64,000 nt of DNA from Anaerolineae bacterium (GCA_019637615.1 JAHBVJ010000003.1:124001-188000); one strand, 5' to 3'; counted from the first letter of the stretch, positions 36,530-45,686 are shown. Notes: a model not told the origin generated them from the letters alone. Numbers and translations: made by a program.

Positions 36530-37573
36530 TTATTTGGCTTGGGCGGCGAGCTGCGCACGACGCTGGCGCACACGCACAAATTCCAGCGCGATGAAGGATG
36601 AGGCAGCGACGACGGCGACGATAGCCCCGATCACGGCGGCGGTGGCAACCTCGACGCGGCTGATCAGGAGGGCAGCGCCCCCGAAGAATAAGCAGCCCGC
36701 ATAGCAGATCACGACGGCGCGGCGCGTGCTCAGGCCGACGAAGGCGAGGCGGTGCGAGGTGTGATCTTTGCCCGCTTGCGCTGGCGAACGGCCTTCGCGC
36801 AGACGCGTGAACACGACCAAGGTGGTGTCGAAAATCGGCAGTCCGAGCACAAGGATGGGGATCATCCATGTGACGGCGAGCGATTGCGACGGGAAGCGCA
36901 GCTTGATCCCGCAGACCGCCAGCATGAAGCCCAAGACCATCGATCCCATATCGCCCATGAAGGTGGTGGCGGGATTGAAGTTGTAGATTAGGAAGCCAAT
37001 CGCCGCCCCACACAGCGCAGCGGAGAGACTAGAAACCAATTCTTGCCCCTGTGACGCAGCAAGCACGAACATGAAAAAGGCCGCGATGGCGCTGACGCCC
37101 GCCGCAAGACCATCCATATTGTCGAGGAAATTAATGGCGTTGATGATGCCGAGAATCCAGAACAAAGTCAGCGCCCAGTCCAGCGGATTCTGGAATAGAT
37201 CGACGCGGACGCCTGCCAGCATGACCGCCAGCGCCGCGAGAATTTGCGCGCCGAATTTGGCAGGCCACGAGAGTTCCAGTTTGTCATCGAGGAAGCCGAT
37301 GAAGGCTAACCATGTCGTCCCAAAGACGATGGCGACGAGTTCAAGGATGTGGCGAGGCCAACCGTTGAACATCAGCAAGGCGATGATGAAGCCGCCGTAG
37401 ATCGCGAGGCCACCCATCAAAGGAATAGGCGTGAGGTGGACTTTGCGGGCGTTGGGCTTGTCTACCAGCCCGATGCGATGCGCCAATTGGCGTGTTACGG
37501 GGGTCAGGCCGAGCGACGCCGCGAAGCCAACTACGAGAATGGGAACGAAATCTATCATGTTTAAAGCCGTCAT
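36530..37573 (-). CDS. WecA/TagO-type polyprenyl-phosphate sugar-1-phosphate transferase
   Basis: 347 residues with about ten membrane helices. Conserved loops are HLTPIPLMGGLAIYGGF, FIGFLDDKLELSW (Asp pair), INFLDNMDGLAAG (catalytic Asp) and FMGDMGSMVLG. A basic cytoplasmic loop, GKDHTSHRL, closes the site. It loads GlcNAc-1-phosphate or a related sugar onto undecaprenyl phosphate, the first step for teichoic acid, O-antigen or similar surface glycans. MraY is less likely because the HTSHRL loop is of the WecA/TagO form. Confidence 0.92.
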   Translation of the reverse strand: MTALNMIDFVPILVVGFAASLGLTPVTRQLAHRIGLVDKPNARKVHLTPIPLMGGLAIYGGFIIALLMFNGWPRHILELVAIVFGTTWLAFIGFLDDKLELSWPAKFGAQILAALAVMLAGVRVDLFQNPLDWALTLFWILGIINAINFLDNMDGLAAGVSAIAAFFMFVLAASQGQELVSSLSAALCGAAIGFLIYNFNPATTFMGDMGSMVLGFMLAVCGIKLRFPSQSLAVTWMIPILVLGLPIFDTTLVVFTRLREGRSPAQAGKDHTSHRLAFVGLSTRRAVVICYAGCLFFGGAALLISRVEVATAAVIGAIVAVVAASSFIALEFVRVRQRRAQLAAQAK

Positions 37574-37673
37574 AAGGTATCGATGTCCGCACTGCGCCGC
37601 GTCATTCTAGCGTAGTCAGGTATGCCTTGCCAAAACGTTTGCCCTACGTTAGGCGGAGCATGGTCACCAGAGA

Positions 37674-38846
37674 TTATCGCTGATCACGCCGTCGATTCCC
37701 ACGTGCTCCGGAATCAGCGGTGATTGCTGGAGATTGCGCGGCTGGCGCAGCGGTCGGCGTTTGACTGGCACGCCGCGCCGCTGCTACAGTGTAAACGGTG
37801 GTGCCGAGAAAGAGGAGCAGGGCGATTTCGTTCATTAACCCGCCCCACCGACGCAACTCTACTACAAGCAGCGCATCGCCCATAACGCGTAGCAGCAGCG
37901 AGGCGTGAAGCAAGAACAGCGACACGTAGAGATTGGCATCGAAGCGGATGGGCAGTCCAAGCACGGCGGGCAGGATGATCAGCGCGTGACCGAAGATCAT
38001 GGAAAAGACGAAGCCGACGAATACTGTGTGCAGGGCGGCGTCATACATGGGACCAGCATACGTCACACCAGCATACAGATTAAATGCGCCGCTGACGCCT
38101 AGCCACCCATAGCCAGTGAGGAGGCACAGTGCGATATAACGCGGCATCCCCGTTTTTTGCAGCGTTTTGCGGGCGATGTCGTAGCGGAACAGCCACAGCG
38201 CACAGGCGATTTCGCCAAGCCCCGCGATACGCATACCGAGATCGAGGTTGCTGAGGGAAACTACTGCGCCGATCAAGAAGATGCCACAGGCAAGGGTGAA
38301 CAGCCAATAACTGAGCTTGGAAAGGCGCAAGATGCGCGAAAGCTCCAGCCGCTCCCCGATGATGGTGAACAGCGGAAAGCCCATCCACCAGAGGATCAAC
38401 GTATAAATTGGCTGTCCGAGCAACCAGAGGACGTTGCCGATGAACCAACTCAGCGCGCCCATGCCCATCATGATTGTGAATAAGGCCGTATGCTGGCGGA
38501 TGATGAAGATGAAAGCAGCGACCATCACCAAGCTGCCGATGGCGATCAGCAGTGCGCCCGGTTGACCTGAGATGAACAGTACGAGGGTGCCAAGCCCGAC
38601 GCTGATCGGCGCGAGATAAGGCCAGTACACATGATGCTTGACGTTTGGTGCGGACAGTGCGACGGCGCGCTCTAGCCCGATGACGACGCCGAGAAAGCCA
38701 TTGACCATCAGCGGGCCGTGCAGCATAGGCAGGTTGAGATCCAGCGGTGGAAGCTGCCAGCCGAGGCGGATCAGGCCAGCCCACATCGCCGCCAGCAGGG
38801 CGATGAGCGCGGAAAGGATCAAGGGAAAACGCAGCAATCGCGTCAT
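37674..38846 (-). CDS. NnrS-like heme-copper multi-pass membrane protein
   Basis: 390 residues with about eleven or twelve membrane helices. Histidines sit within helices in NnrS-like positions (LHGPLMVNGFLG, ALHTVFVGFVFSMIFGHALI, LLHASLLLRVMGD). NnrS proteins bind heme and copper and are tied to nitric oxide stress. The similarity is by pattern, so the assignment is moderate. A low-complexity Ala/Thr/Arg tail closes the protein. Confidence 0.65.
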   Translation of the reverse strand: MTRLLRFPLILSALIALLAAMWAGLIRLGWQLPPLDLNLPMLHGPLMVNGFLGVVIGLERAVALSAPNVKHHVYWPYLAPISVGLGTLVLFISGQPGALLIAIGSLVMVAAFIFIIRQHTALFTIMMGMGALSWFIGNVLWLLGQPIYTLILWWMGFPLFTIIGERLELSRILRLSKLSYWLFTLACGIFLIGAVVSLSNLDLGMRIAGLGEIACALWLFRYDIARKTLQKTGMPRYIALCLLTGYGWLGVSGAFNLYAGVTYAGPMYDAALHTVFVGFVFSMIFGHALIILPAVLGLPIRFDANLYVSLFLLHASLLLRVMGDALLVVELRRWGGLMNEIALLLFLGTTVYTVAAARRASQTPTAAPAAQSPAITADSGARGNRRRDQR

Positions 38847-38966
38847 GAAACGCTCTTTTCATCATGGAGTTATCTAGATGAGGTTAGTGTAGGCGCGAAC
38901 GCGTGCGCTGTCTTTGACGGGGATCAAGGAGGGAGTGGTTGAGAGAATCGCTGGCAATCAATCAGA

Positions 38967-40001
38967 TGTGTGATTCGTAGACATCATTTCAATTTCTAAG
39001 ATAGACTTTGCGAATGGACGACGACATTCGACAGCGCTTGAAGTGGGTACAGCTTTTCGAGGAAACGCAAGATGCCGGCTTGGTGTGCCGACGTTGCGGC
39101 ATCTCACGGCCTACGCTGCGAAAATGGCTGCGTCGTTATCGGGCCGAAGGAGAAGCGGGATTGCATAGCCGCAGTCGCCGCCCTCAACATTCACCGAAAC
39201 GGAAAGTAACGCCCCACATCGAGCAGCAGGTACTTGACTTGCGTCAGCGGCTGAATATCGGCGTCCGACGCCTTCAAAACGAACTTGTTCGCGAATACGA
39301 TCTGCGCTTGGGATTGGAAACCATTCACAAGATTCTGCGCAAACATCAGGTAACCGCCCTTCAACACCCGAAACGTGCGCGTCCTATCAAGCGCTATCAG
39401 AAAGCTATTCCGGGCGAGCGTGTGCAGATGGATACCTGCAAGATACGTCCCGGTGTGTATCTGTATACCGCTATTGATGACTGTTCGCGCTATCTCGTTG
39501 TTGGCGTTTATGACCGCCGATGCGCGAAGCATACGATCCATTTCATTACCGAGCGGGTTCTAGAGGAAATGCACTTTCCCGTGCAACGCTTCCAAACCGA
39601 CAATGGCAGAGAATTTACGGCTTATGCGGTTCAAGATTTGCTAGCTGACTACTCGATTAAGTTTCGTCCCATACGACCACGTAGTCCGCATCTGAATGGC
39701 AAGGTTGAACGTATCCAGTAAACTGTGCTCACCGAGTTTTTCGCCACCTTCGATAGCAGCCTTCAGACCCTAGCTCAGATTGATGAGGCGCTGGCTATCT
39801 GGCAACATCACTACAACTGGCTGCGCATTCATGGTTCTGTGGATCAACCGCCCCAAGATAAACTCCACCAATTATCAGAGCAAACACCGTTTTGGGACGA
39901 AGTTATCAATCGCTATGACCCAGTACTGGAACGGCAATTGCGGCTTCAGCGCATCAATTCAAAACGATCAGCACGTTGAAACCATGTCTACGAATCACAC
40001 A
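38967..40001 (+). mobile_element. IS481-family insertion sequence, complete ends
   Basis: A 1035-bp element. The left end, 38967-38992, and the right end, 39976-40001, are inverted repeats identical at 24 of 26 positions and beginning TGTGTGATTCG; TGT...ACA ends are usual for IS481. Both sides are flanked by the direct repeat AATCAGA (38960-38966 and 40002-40008), a 7-bp target duplication, so insertion appears recent and the element has not been rearranged. Its transposase is interrupted by one stop codon. Confidence 0.93.
39014..39979 (+). pseudogene. IS481-type DDE transposase with in-frame nonsense codon
   Basis: The N-terminal helix-turn-helix (CRRCGISRPTLRKWLRRY) is followed by an RNase H-like integrase core: QMDTC (first Asp), QTDNGREF (second Asp), NGKVERIQ (Glu). 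A single TAA at 39719-39721, three codons after the catalytic Glu region begins, interrupts the frame. The same frame resumes at 39722 with the C-terminal IS481 region (YNWLRIHGSVDQPPQ). One base change from AAA would explain it. No frameshift is present. It is therefore probably inactive unless the stop is read through. Confidence 0.9.
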
Positions 40002-40045
40002 AATCAGAGTCTGCAAATTTTTCCTTATTCACCCTCCAACCCCCT

Positions 40046-40083
40046 TACATTTGTAAGCGTACATTTGTAAGCGTACATTTGTA
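40046..40083. promoter_or_regulatory. Three TACATTTGTA boxes at 14-bp period
   Basis: TACATTTGTA occurs at 40046, 40060 and 40074, exactly 14 bp apart; the first lies in the perfect palindrome CTTACATTTGTAAG. TACANNTGTA is the core bound by BlaI/MecI/CopY-type winged-helix repressors. No such regulator or target gene is adjacent, so function is unproven. Confidence 0.5.
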
Positions 40084-40128
40084 AGGATGTTCAACCCAGA
40101 AAACCTGTTGTATCCTTTTCTCACAACA

Positions 40129-40166
40129 AAAAACGACCGTAGCCATCCCGCCACCGTCGTCTTTTT
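40129..40166. terminator. Probable bidirectional terminator
   Basis: Arms ACGAC / GTCGT extended by GT/AC across a C-C mismatch, preceded by AAAAA and followed by CTTTTT. Confidence 0.5.
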
Positions 40167-40375
40167 CTCATAGCATCCATCTCGCCCGTCCGCACAATTA
40201 TTCGTGCGTCGTGGTGCATCTCGCGTCATCCACGCTGTTCTATCACACGCACGCCGTCTGGACTTATCGCGCAAGATGTTCTTGTGCTTCTGTACAAAGC
40301 ACTTCTCTGCTGCTTTTTACTTAGCACTTGGCACTATCTGCTTCTGTCCTCAGCACTATCTTCCGGAGGTTTTCA

Positions 40376-41052
40376 ATGAGCTGGGTATCCAAAACAAACA
40401 CTGATACATCACGACCGACACTGGGCAATCCGGCCTCACTGCTGCCGCCAACCTATCGCCCACCGCCTTTGAGTCCGCGTGAATTAGCTGATTTCTGTAA
40501 CAACGCGCCCGTCGCCGCGCCACGCTCCGTGGTGCCTCCCGCTTCTCCATCTCCCATCGCCACCACCGAGGCCACCGCTAACGTTGTGCCGCCTTCGCCC
40601 ATCCTCGCTGATCCTACCCCCTCGCCTACGCCGGACTCCCCTCTCCATGACAATGGAGAGGGGGCGGGGGTGAGGCTCATGCGCACCGACCCCGACAATT
40701 GGGAGGCCACCACCGCCGTTGTGCCGCCTTCGCCCATCCTCGCTGCTCCTACCCCCTTACCTACGCCGGACTCCCCTCTCCATGGCAATGGAGAGGGGGT
40801 GGGGGTGAGGCTCATGCTCACCAACCCCGACAACGGGGATGCCGCCGCCGCCGTTGTGCCGCCTTCGCCCATCATCGCCGATCCTACCCTCTCGCCTACG
40901 CCGGACTCCCCTCTCCATGGCAATGGAGAGGGGGTGGGGGCGAGGCGCATTCGCACCGACCCCGACAACGGGGATGCTGCCCCCCTGTTCGCCGCATCCA
41001 CCACACTGCCGCGCCCCTTCGCCTTGCGGGAGAAGGGGTTGGGGGATGAGGG
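40376..41052 (+). other. Open frame with strong ribosome-binding site, repeat-expanded
   Basis: An ATG at 40376 has GGAGG six bases upstream. The first 69 codons (SWVSKTNTDTSRPTLGNP..., Pro-rich) look like a plausible protein start. From codon 70 the frame runs through three 45-codon tandem repeats built around a palindrome, then through dispersed-repeat sequence, and continues antisense to the LCP gene to 42070. The later part cannot be a genuine conserved protein. I treat it as a real translational start whose gene has been overrun by repeats. Function unknown. Confidence 0.35.
40583..40987 (+). repeat. Three 135-bp tandem repeats with internal palindromes
   Basis: Units begin at 40583, 40718 and 40853, exactly 135 bp apart (45 codons). 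Each contains CCCCTCTCCAT and ATGGAGAGGGG separated by four bases, at 40638-40663, 40773-40798 and 40908-40933, followed by a G-rich run. The units differ by scattered substitutions. Because 135 is a multiple of three, the frame from 40376 stays open. Confidence 0.9.
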
Positions 41053-41138
41053 CTTGTCTTTACTTAGCACTCAGGACTTAGCACTTAGCACTCGAATGAT
41101 CCCGTTCCCACCAGCCAACGGGATCATTGCAGGGATCA
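41053..41138 (-). repeat. Dispersed intergenic repeat, copy B (inverted)
   Basis: Reverse-complement relative of the repeat at 30951-31042. The hairpin arms AATGATCCCGTT / AACGGGATCATT are perfect here. It contains the words ACTTAGCACT and GACTTAGCACT in series and ends 20 bases beyond the LCP stop codon. Confidence 0.8.
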
Positions 41139-41158
41139 GGACGCTGAAGGAGGGCTAC

Positions 41159-42304
41159 CTACTTGTTGTAGTCCGCGCCGAAGACGTTGGTGAGCAGTTC
41201 GATGGTGTTGCTGCGGTTGATGACCAGCACGGAATTGCCGTCGATGGTAGTGGCCTGAATGTACTTATCGATCAACCCGCCGCGCTTGAAGTTGTCCGAG
41301 GGCAAATCCTTGAGGTACCAGCCCATGCTCAAAATCTGGTCGAAGCTCAAATCGGTCAGCAGTCCTTGGCTGAGGTCGTTCCACAGGCTCGGCGCGTTGG
41401 TCGCCAAGCGTGCCAGTACTTCCGGCTTGACGGCTTGCTGACGGATCGCGAGGATTACTTGCTGCTGACGCTGCGTACGGTCGAAGTCGCTGGACTGGTG
41501 CCGCGTGCGGGCATACTTGAGCGCCAACTCCCCGTTCATGTGCTGCCGTCCCGCCTCGATGTGCAGCGGTTGGTAGCCGAAGTTCATATCAGGATATTCG
41601 GGGTCGTCAATCGTCACCGGCACGTCAATCTCGACGCCGCCCACCGCGTCCACCGCCTTGATCACCGACTCGAACGTGACGGCGACATAGCTGTCGATCT
41701 TCATGCCGAGGTTATACTGCAAGGTGTCCATCAGCTTGCGCGGGCCGCCGCCGGGACGATCCAGCTCACCGAGCACGTACACGCGGTTGATCTGCTGCAT
41801 CTCCGGATCACCGGGGATCGGCACGAAAATGTCGCGCGGGATACTCAGCATTCCCACCTGCTTGGTGGCGGGGTTGATGCTGACGAGGATCATGCTGTCG
41901 GTGCGGAATCCCGTACCTTCTTCGCCGGGGCGCTTATCCAGCCCCATGATCAGGATCGTATAGCGCTTTTGCCCGTCCCACGCCGTGATCTTGAAGTCAG
42001 TGGTAGGGGTAGGCGCAGGCGTGCCGTTCACCACCGCCAGCGTAGCGGTAGGCTGCTGGTTCCCCTGTAGCGCCGTCGAGATCACGAGGCTGACGAGGCA
42101 CAGAATGCCGACGATAGCCGCGCCCATGACGGCCCATGTCCAATCTACTTTGGGGTAGGCGCTGTCTTCACGGCGACGTTGGGAGCGTTCGCGGGCTTTG
42201 CTGGCGCGTCCATTCGGTTCTATCCGTGACGCTGCGTCCTCGGTGGGGGCGAGGCGGGTGACATGCCCGCGCTGGGTACTGCTGCGACGTTCTGGCTGAG
42301 ACAT
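41159..42304 (-). CDS. LytR-CpsA-Psr (LCP) family glycopolymer transferase
   Basis: About 381 residues. A basic cytoplasmic N-terminus precedes one membrane helix (about 50-72), a Thr/Pro linker and the extracellular LCP domain. Visible motifs are LIMGLDKRPGEEGTGFRTDSMILV, SIPRDIFVPIPG and the Arg-rich GELALKYARTRHQSSDFDRTQRQQ. LCP proteins attach lipid-linked glycopolymers to peptidoglycan. The ATG at 42304 is chosen; it lies four bases after the CvpA stop, so the two form an operon. The WecA/TagO-type enzyme at 36.5 kb could feed the same pathway. Confidence 0.93.
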   Translation of the reverse strand: MSQPERRSSTQRGHVTRLAPTEDAASRIEPNGRASKARERSQRRREDSAYPKVDWTWAVMGAAIVGILCLVSLVISTALQGNQQPTATLAVVNGTPAPTPTTDFKITAWDGQKRYTILIMGLDKRPGEEGTGFRTDSMILVSINPATKQVGMLSIPRDIFVPIPGDPEMQQINRVYVLGELDRPGGGPRKLMDTLQYNLGMKIDSYVAVTFESVIKAVDAVGGVEIDVPVTIDDPEYPDMNFGYQPLHIEAGRQHMNGELALKYARTRHQSSDFDRTQRQQQVILAIRQQAVKPEVLARLATNAPSLWNDLSQGLLTDLSFDQILSMGWYLKDLPSDNFKRGGLIDKYIQATTIDGNSVLVINRSNTIELLTNVFGADYNK

Positions 42305-42308
42305 GCAC

Positions 42309-42845
42309 CTACACCATCGCCACGATGACGAACAAGAATAGAACGATGACGAGGATGGTGAGCAGGTTATTTTGCACAAGGAAGATCAACGGCAGCGCGC
42401 TGACCATCGCCGCGCTCTGTGTGCCCGCCCCCGGCGGGATGATGTATGGCGTGAGCGGATAGCCCGTCCAATCGAGGTAGTACCACAGTGTTCCGAACAC
42501 CAGATAGCCATTCACCGCGCCGATCACGAAGCCGAGCAAGCGCTCTTGCAGCCCGACGCGACGGTCACTCCACATCCGCCCTTCAGAAAGCTGACGCGCC
42601 GTGGCGGGTGTCTGGTACGCGAAGAACGTGACCACTAACAAGATGAAGCTGTATACCCAGAAGACCTGATCGGGGCGTGCGCCCGCCAGCAGAGGTTGCA
42701 GCACTGGCCCGTTGAACTGCCATGTCGCGAACAGGGCGAGGATGATACCCGCCGAGGCCACGATCTCTTTCGTCCAGCCACGCATGGCTCCGATCACGGC
42801 GAACATGCCGATGAAGAGAAACAGCATCGTTGAAAGTTGAATCAT
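42309..42845 (-). CDS. CvpA-family membrane protein
   Basis: 178 residues with an N-terminal helix pair (FIGMFAVIGAMRGWTKEIVASAGIIL) typical of CvpA, a third helix around 60-80, the loop with RLLGFVIGAVNGYLVFG and a hydrophobic C-terminus. CvpA proteins sit in the cytoplasmic membrane, where their role in envelope stress is loosely defined. It is the first gene of an operon with the LCP transferase. Confidence 0.85.
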   Translation of the reverse strand: MIQLSTMLFLFIGMFAVIGAMRGWTKEIVASAGIILALFATWQFNGPVLQPLLAGARPDQVFWVYSFILLVVTFFAYQTPATARQLSEGRMWSDRRVGLQERLLGFVIGAVNGYLVFGTLWYYLDWTGYPLTPYIIPPGAGTQSAAMVSALPLIFLVQNNLLTILVIVLFLFVIVAMV

Positions 42846-43106
42846 AACCTAGCCTGTTCCTAGCAGTTCTGCGCGAGAGTGCATGGTATTGTAACGCGGA
42901 TTTTCCACTTCGCCTCACCATCCGGCTGTGCTCAGGCATATGTGAGTAGGATAAGCGTAGCTTGCAAGCTGACCACATCGCTGGCAAGATAAACGATCTG
43001 TCGAAAACGGACATGGTCGCGGGATGCCAAGAAGACGCGCTTGCCCACCGCTGAAACCCACCGCCTTCGACATCGTAACTGGTAGGTGGAGTAAGTTTGT
43101 TTGAGC

Positions 43107-43853
43107 ATGAAAAAGCAACCCAAGTGGTGGTCTGCTATGCTGGCGATCTGTGTCCTGCTGGCGCTGGCTGCTTGTAACACGGGTTCCGACGGGCAAAATA
43201 TCATCGAGTCGGATAACGCAGTGCTGCGGGCGACGATCAGCTATTATGAGAATATGCAGCCCACGATGACCATGCAGGCCGAAGAGATGCAGGCTACCGT
43301 CAGCGCGATGGCAACGCAGGTGGCGGTGGTCAGCGACTTGAACCGTCAATTGACCTCCCAACTGAACGACAGCACGGCAACGCAGTTCACGAGCAATTCT
43401 TCGCCCAACGCCACGCCCGACGACAATCTGATGCCGGGGGCGACGGTTGATCCAGCCTCTGTCGGCACGGCGGGATCTGTGGATGCGGTCAACCAACCGC
43501 TCGTCTCCTCATCGGGGCTAACGTTGGAGCGTGTAGTGCTGGCACGGAGCAAGGATAGCAACGGCTGTGCTTTGAACGAGTCGAATACCTTTAGCACCGC
43601 CGACGAATTCGTGTATGTCATCGCCACTGTTACCAACTTCAAGCGGGGCGTGAAGTTCAGCACCTCATGGAAGGGCGCTGATCTTGACCAAGCCTATGAC
43701 TGGACATCCGATTACGCCGCTCAACGCGAATGTGTGCATTTCTTCATCAAGCCAGCCGAGTTGGCTCTGAACGCGGGAGATTTCACGGTGACGTTTGTAG
43801 CTGCTGATTTGCAGACACCGCCACTCAGGTTTACGATCCAGCAAGCACAGTGA
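43107..43853 (+). CDS. Lipoprotein, unknown function
   Basis: 248 residues. The signal peptide ends in the lipobox LAAC (about C21). A helical stretch rich in Met/Gln/Ala (residues about 35-85, likely coiled coil) precedes a Ser/Thr/Pro linker and a C-terminal beta-rich domain of about 110 residues (LTLERVVLARSKDSNGC). The C-terminal domain resembles the extracellular Ig-like domains of other bacterial lipoproteins, but I cannot name it. The ATG at 43107 follows GGTGGAG by 11 bases. Confidence 0.8.
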   Translation: MKKQPKWWSAMLAICVLLALAACNTGSDGQNIIESDNAVLRATISYYENMQPTMTMQAEEMQATVSAMATQVAVVSDLNRQLTSQLNDSTATQFTSNSSPNATPDDNLMPGATVDPASVGTAGSVDAVNQPLVSSSGLTLERVVLARSKDSNGCALNESNTFSTADEFVYVIATVTNFKRGVKFSTSWKGADLDQAYDWTSDYAAQRECVHFFIKPAELALNAGDFTVTFVAADLQTPPLRFTIQQAQ

Positions 43854-43874
43854 CCGTCTCCTAACCTGAAATGA

Positions 43875-44294
43875 GTGAAGTCAGTGACCAATAAGTCTAC
43901 GGTGGTGCAGCATCGCGTCTGCCGCCTTGATGAATTGCCGCCGCGGCAACCACGTTGCTTTAGCGTCGCGGGGGTGGATGTGATGGTGGTGCGCGACGGC
44001 GAGCAGATCTTCGCTGTGCAGAATCGCTGCGGTCACATGAACGCGGCACTGCATCGCGGTGAATACACCGACGGCTTGATCGTGTGTCCGCTGCACGGCG
44101 CGGCCTTCCGCGTGGAGACGGGCGAGGTCGAATGGCCTGCCATCTTGCCGCCGCCGATGGCTGACTACAGCCGGAGCGAGAGTCCGCGCATCCGCACCTT
44201 CGGCAGTCTGATCGAGGGGATCGCCACGCTGCCTGTCAACGCCTATCCGGTCAGCGTGGAAGGTGATGACGTTTTGATCGTGCTCACTCCCTAA
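43875..44294 (+). CDS. Rieske-type [2Fe-2S] ferredoxin
   Basis: 139 residues with the Rieske ligands in NRCGHM (CxH) and IVCPLHGAAF (CxxH), fifteen residues apart, as in soluble Rieske ferredoxins. It should carry electrons to an oxygenase or reductase. None is adjacent. It has a GTG start; an in-frame GTG at 43884 is an alternative. It lies 21 bases after the lipoprotein gene. Confidence 0.92.
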   Translation: MKSVTNKSTVVQHRVCRLDELPPRQPRCFSVAGVDVMVVRDGEQIFAVQNRCGHMNAALHRGEYTDGLIVCPLHGAAFRVETGEVEWPAILPPPMADYSRSESPRIRTFGSLIEGIATLPVNAYPVSVEGDDVLIVLTP

Positions 44295-44363
44295 CCAATT
44301 GCCGACTCCCGCGCCAGCATCTATACTAGCCGCGTGCTGGATCGCTGTGGTGTGGAGGCTGCT

Positions 44364-45686
44364 GTGAGTCATCTTGCCGGAAGTCGTCAGACGCGTCATA
44401 GTGCGCTGGTTGTCCTTGTCATCTTGGGCATCCTGTTGATCATGAGCAGTTCGGTCAGCGCCCCCTCGCCCACGAACGCGCAAGAGAACCCGACGCCGAC
44501 CTTTTCGCGAGCGCTGAACCCGTCGCCTGAAGACATCCTTGCCGAAGCCCAACGCGCTAATGACAGCGCCCAGCGCACCAACGATAGCGTCAATAACCTG
44601 ATCAACGCGTTGAACTTCGTGTTCGCCTTCATCCAAGTCCTCGGCATCATCGGCGGTATCCTCGTAGTCGGTCTGGGCTACTCCGGCTTCCGCACCATCA
44701 GTGAGTATCGTGGCGAGCTGGAATCCGCCCGTGAGGAACTGCAAAAGATGCGCGAAGACCTGACGACCGAAACCAAGTCCGCCGCGAGTGTATTAGTCGG
44801 CTTCGACAAGCGTATCAGCGAAGGGCTGGATACCATCCGTAATCAGGCCGACAAGGCAATCCGTGCGCTGGCGCTGCTGCAACTGGGCGAACAGCAAATG
44901 GAAGCCCGCAACATGAAGGCAGCCTTGCAAACACTGCTAGAAGCCTACCACTATGACCCTAGCAACCGCGCCACCAACTATTTCCTCGGTGAGATCTACA
45001 TTCAGAACCGCGATATGGCGAAGGGCATCGAATTTCTGGAACGCACCAAGAACGAACAGGGCACGTATTATCCTCAAGCCGAGGCAGCGTTGGCCTATGC
45101 CTTGCGTGTTCAAGGTGATAACCAGCAAGACCCGACCGAAAAGAACAGCTTATATGCTCAGGCCGAGATGCACTTCATTCAGGCGCTCAAGAATGACCCC
45201 AGTATGCGTGATGTGAATGGAGAGTCGTTCTTTGGGGCGTTGGGTGGGCTGTATCGGCGACAGGGACGCTTGGCGGATGCGGTGCGGTGTTATCTACAAG
45301 CCGAGAAAGTCACGCCCTATAACGGGTATCCGATCAACAATCTTGCCATGCTGTTCTTCATACAGGGTAATTTGAAGGACGCGCATCATTATTTCCAACG
45401 CTCCAAGCAGATCGCTGAACATGGTCTGGAAGCCACGCCGAGCGATTACTGGTTGCAATTCAATATCATCACGGCGTTGGTTGCGCTCGGACAAGAGCAA
45501 GAGGCGCTAGAGCACATCGAGGCCGTATTGGATGTGCTGCCTTCCCCCGGCCCGCTCGACTCGCTGATGGATGGTCTGCTGACATTGCGCACCTCACCAC
45601 AACCGCCACCTGATATGACGCGGGTGATCGCACGCATCCAGCAAGCCTCGCAAGAGTTGAGGGCGAGAGGCGAACGTACTATGTAG
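44364..45686 (+). CDS. Membrane-anchored TPR protein
   Basis: About 440 residues. A signal-like hydrophobic segment (about 13-30), a second helix (about 90-112), a coiled coil (about 118-165), then at least five TPR-type repeats (about 180-420, for example QAEAALAYALRVQGD and GALGGLYRRQGRLADAVRCYLQAE). It probably scaffolds protein contacts at the membrane. The GTG at 44364 is preferred over the GTG at 44334 because GGAGG sits five bases upstream. Confidence 0.85.
   Translation: MSHLAGSRQTRHSALVVLVILGILLIMSSSVSAPSPTNAQENPTPTFSRALNPSPEDILAEAQRANDSAQRTNDSVNNLINALNFVFAFIQVLGIIGGILVVGLGYSGFRTISEYRGELESAREELQKMREDLTTETKSAASVLVGFDKRISEGLDTIRNQADKAIRALALLQLGEQQMEARNMKAALQTLLEAYHYDPSNRATNYFLGEIYIQNRDMAKGIEFLERTKNEQGTYYPQAEAALAYALRVQGDNQQDPTEKNSLYAQAEMHFIQALKNDPSMRDVNGESFFGALGGLYRRQGRLADAVRCYLQAEKVTPYNGYPINNLAMLFFIQGNLKDAHHYFQRSKQIAEHGLEATPSDYWLQFNIITALVALGQEQEALEHIEAVLDVLPSPGPLDSLMDGLLTLRTSPQPPPDMTRVIARIQQASQELRARGERTM

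Larger units (their letters stand above)
40009..40375. other. Intergenic stretch with operator-like boxes and a terminator
   Basis: Right of the IS element. It holds three TACATTTGTA boxes, a hairpin with flanking A5/T5 at 40129-40166, and copies of the AGCACT-type word (40318-40360) shared with the dispersed repeat. No gene is seen. Confidence 0.5.

Noticed and set aside
40046..40083. Three 14-bp repeats as a CRISPR array or replication iterons
   Set aside because: The units are directly abutting with no spacers, there are no cas or replication genes nearby, and the palindromic core fits an operator better.
41159..42070. Continuation of the 40376 plus-strand frame through the LCP region
   Set aside because: It is antisense to a clear LCP transferase gene with conserved motifs. 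The open frame is a by-product of that gene's codon use.
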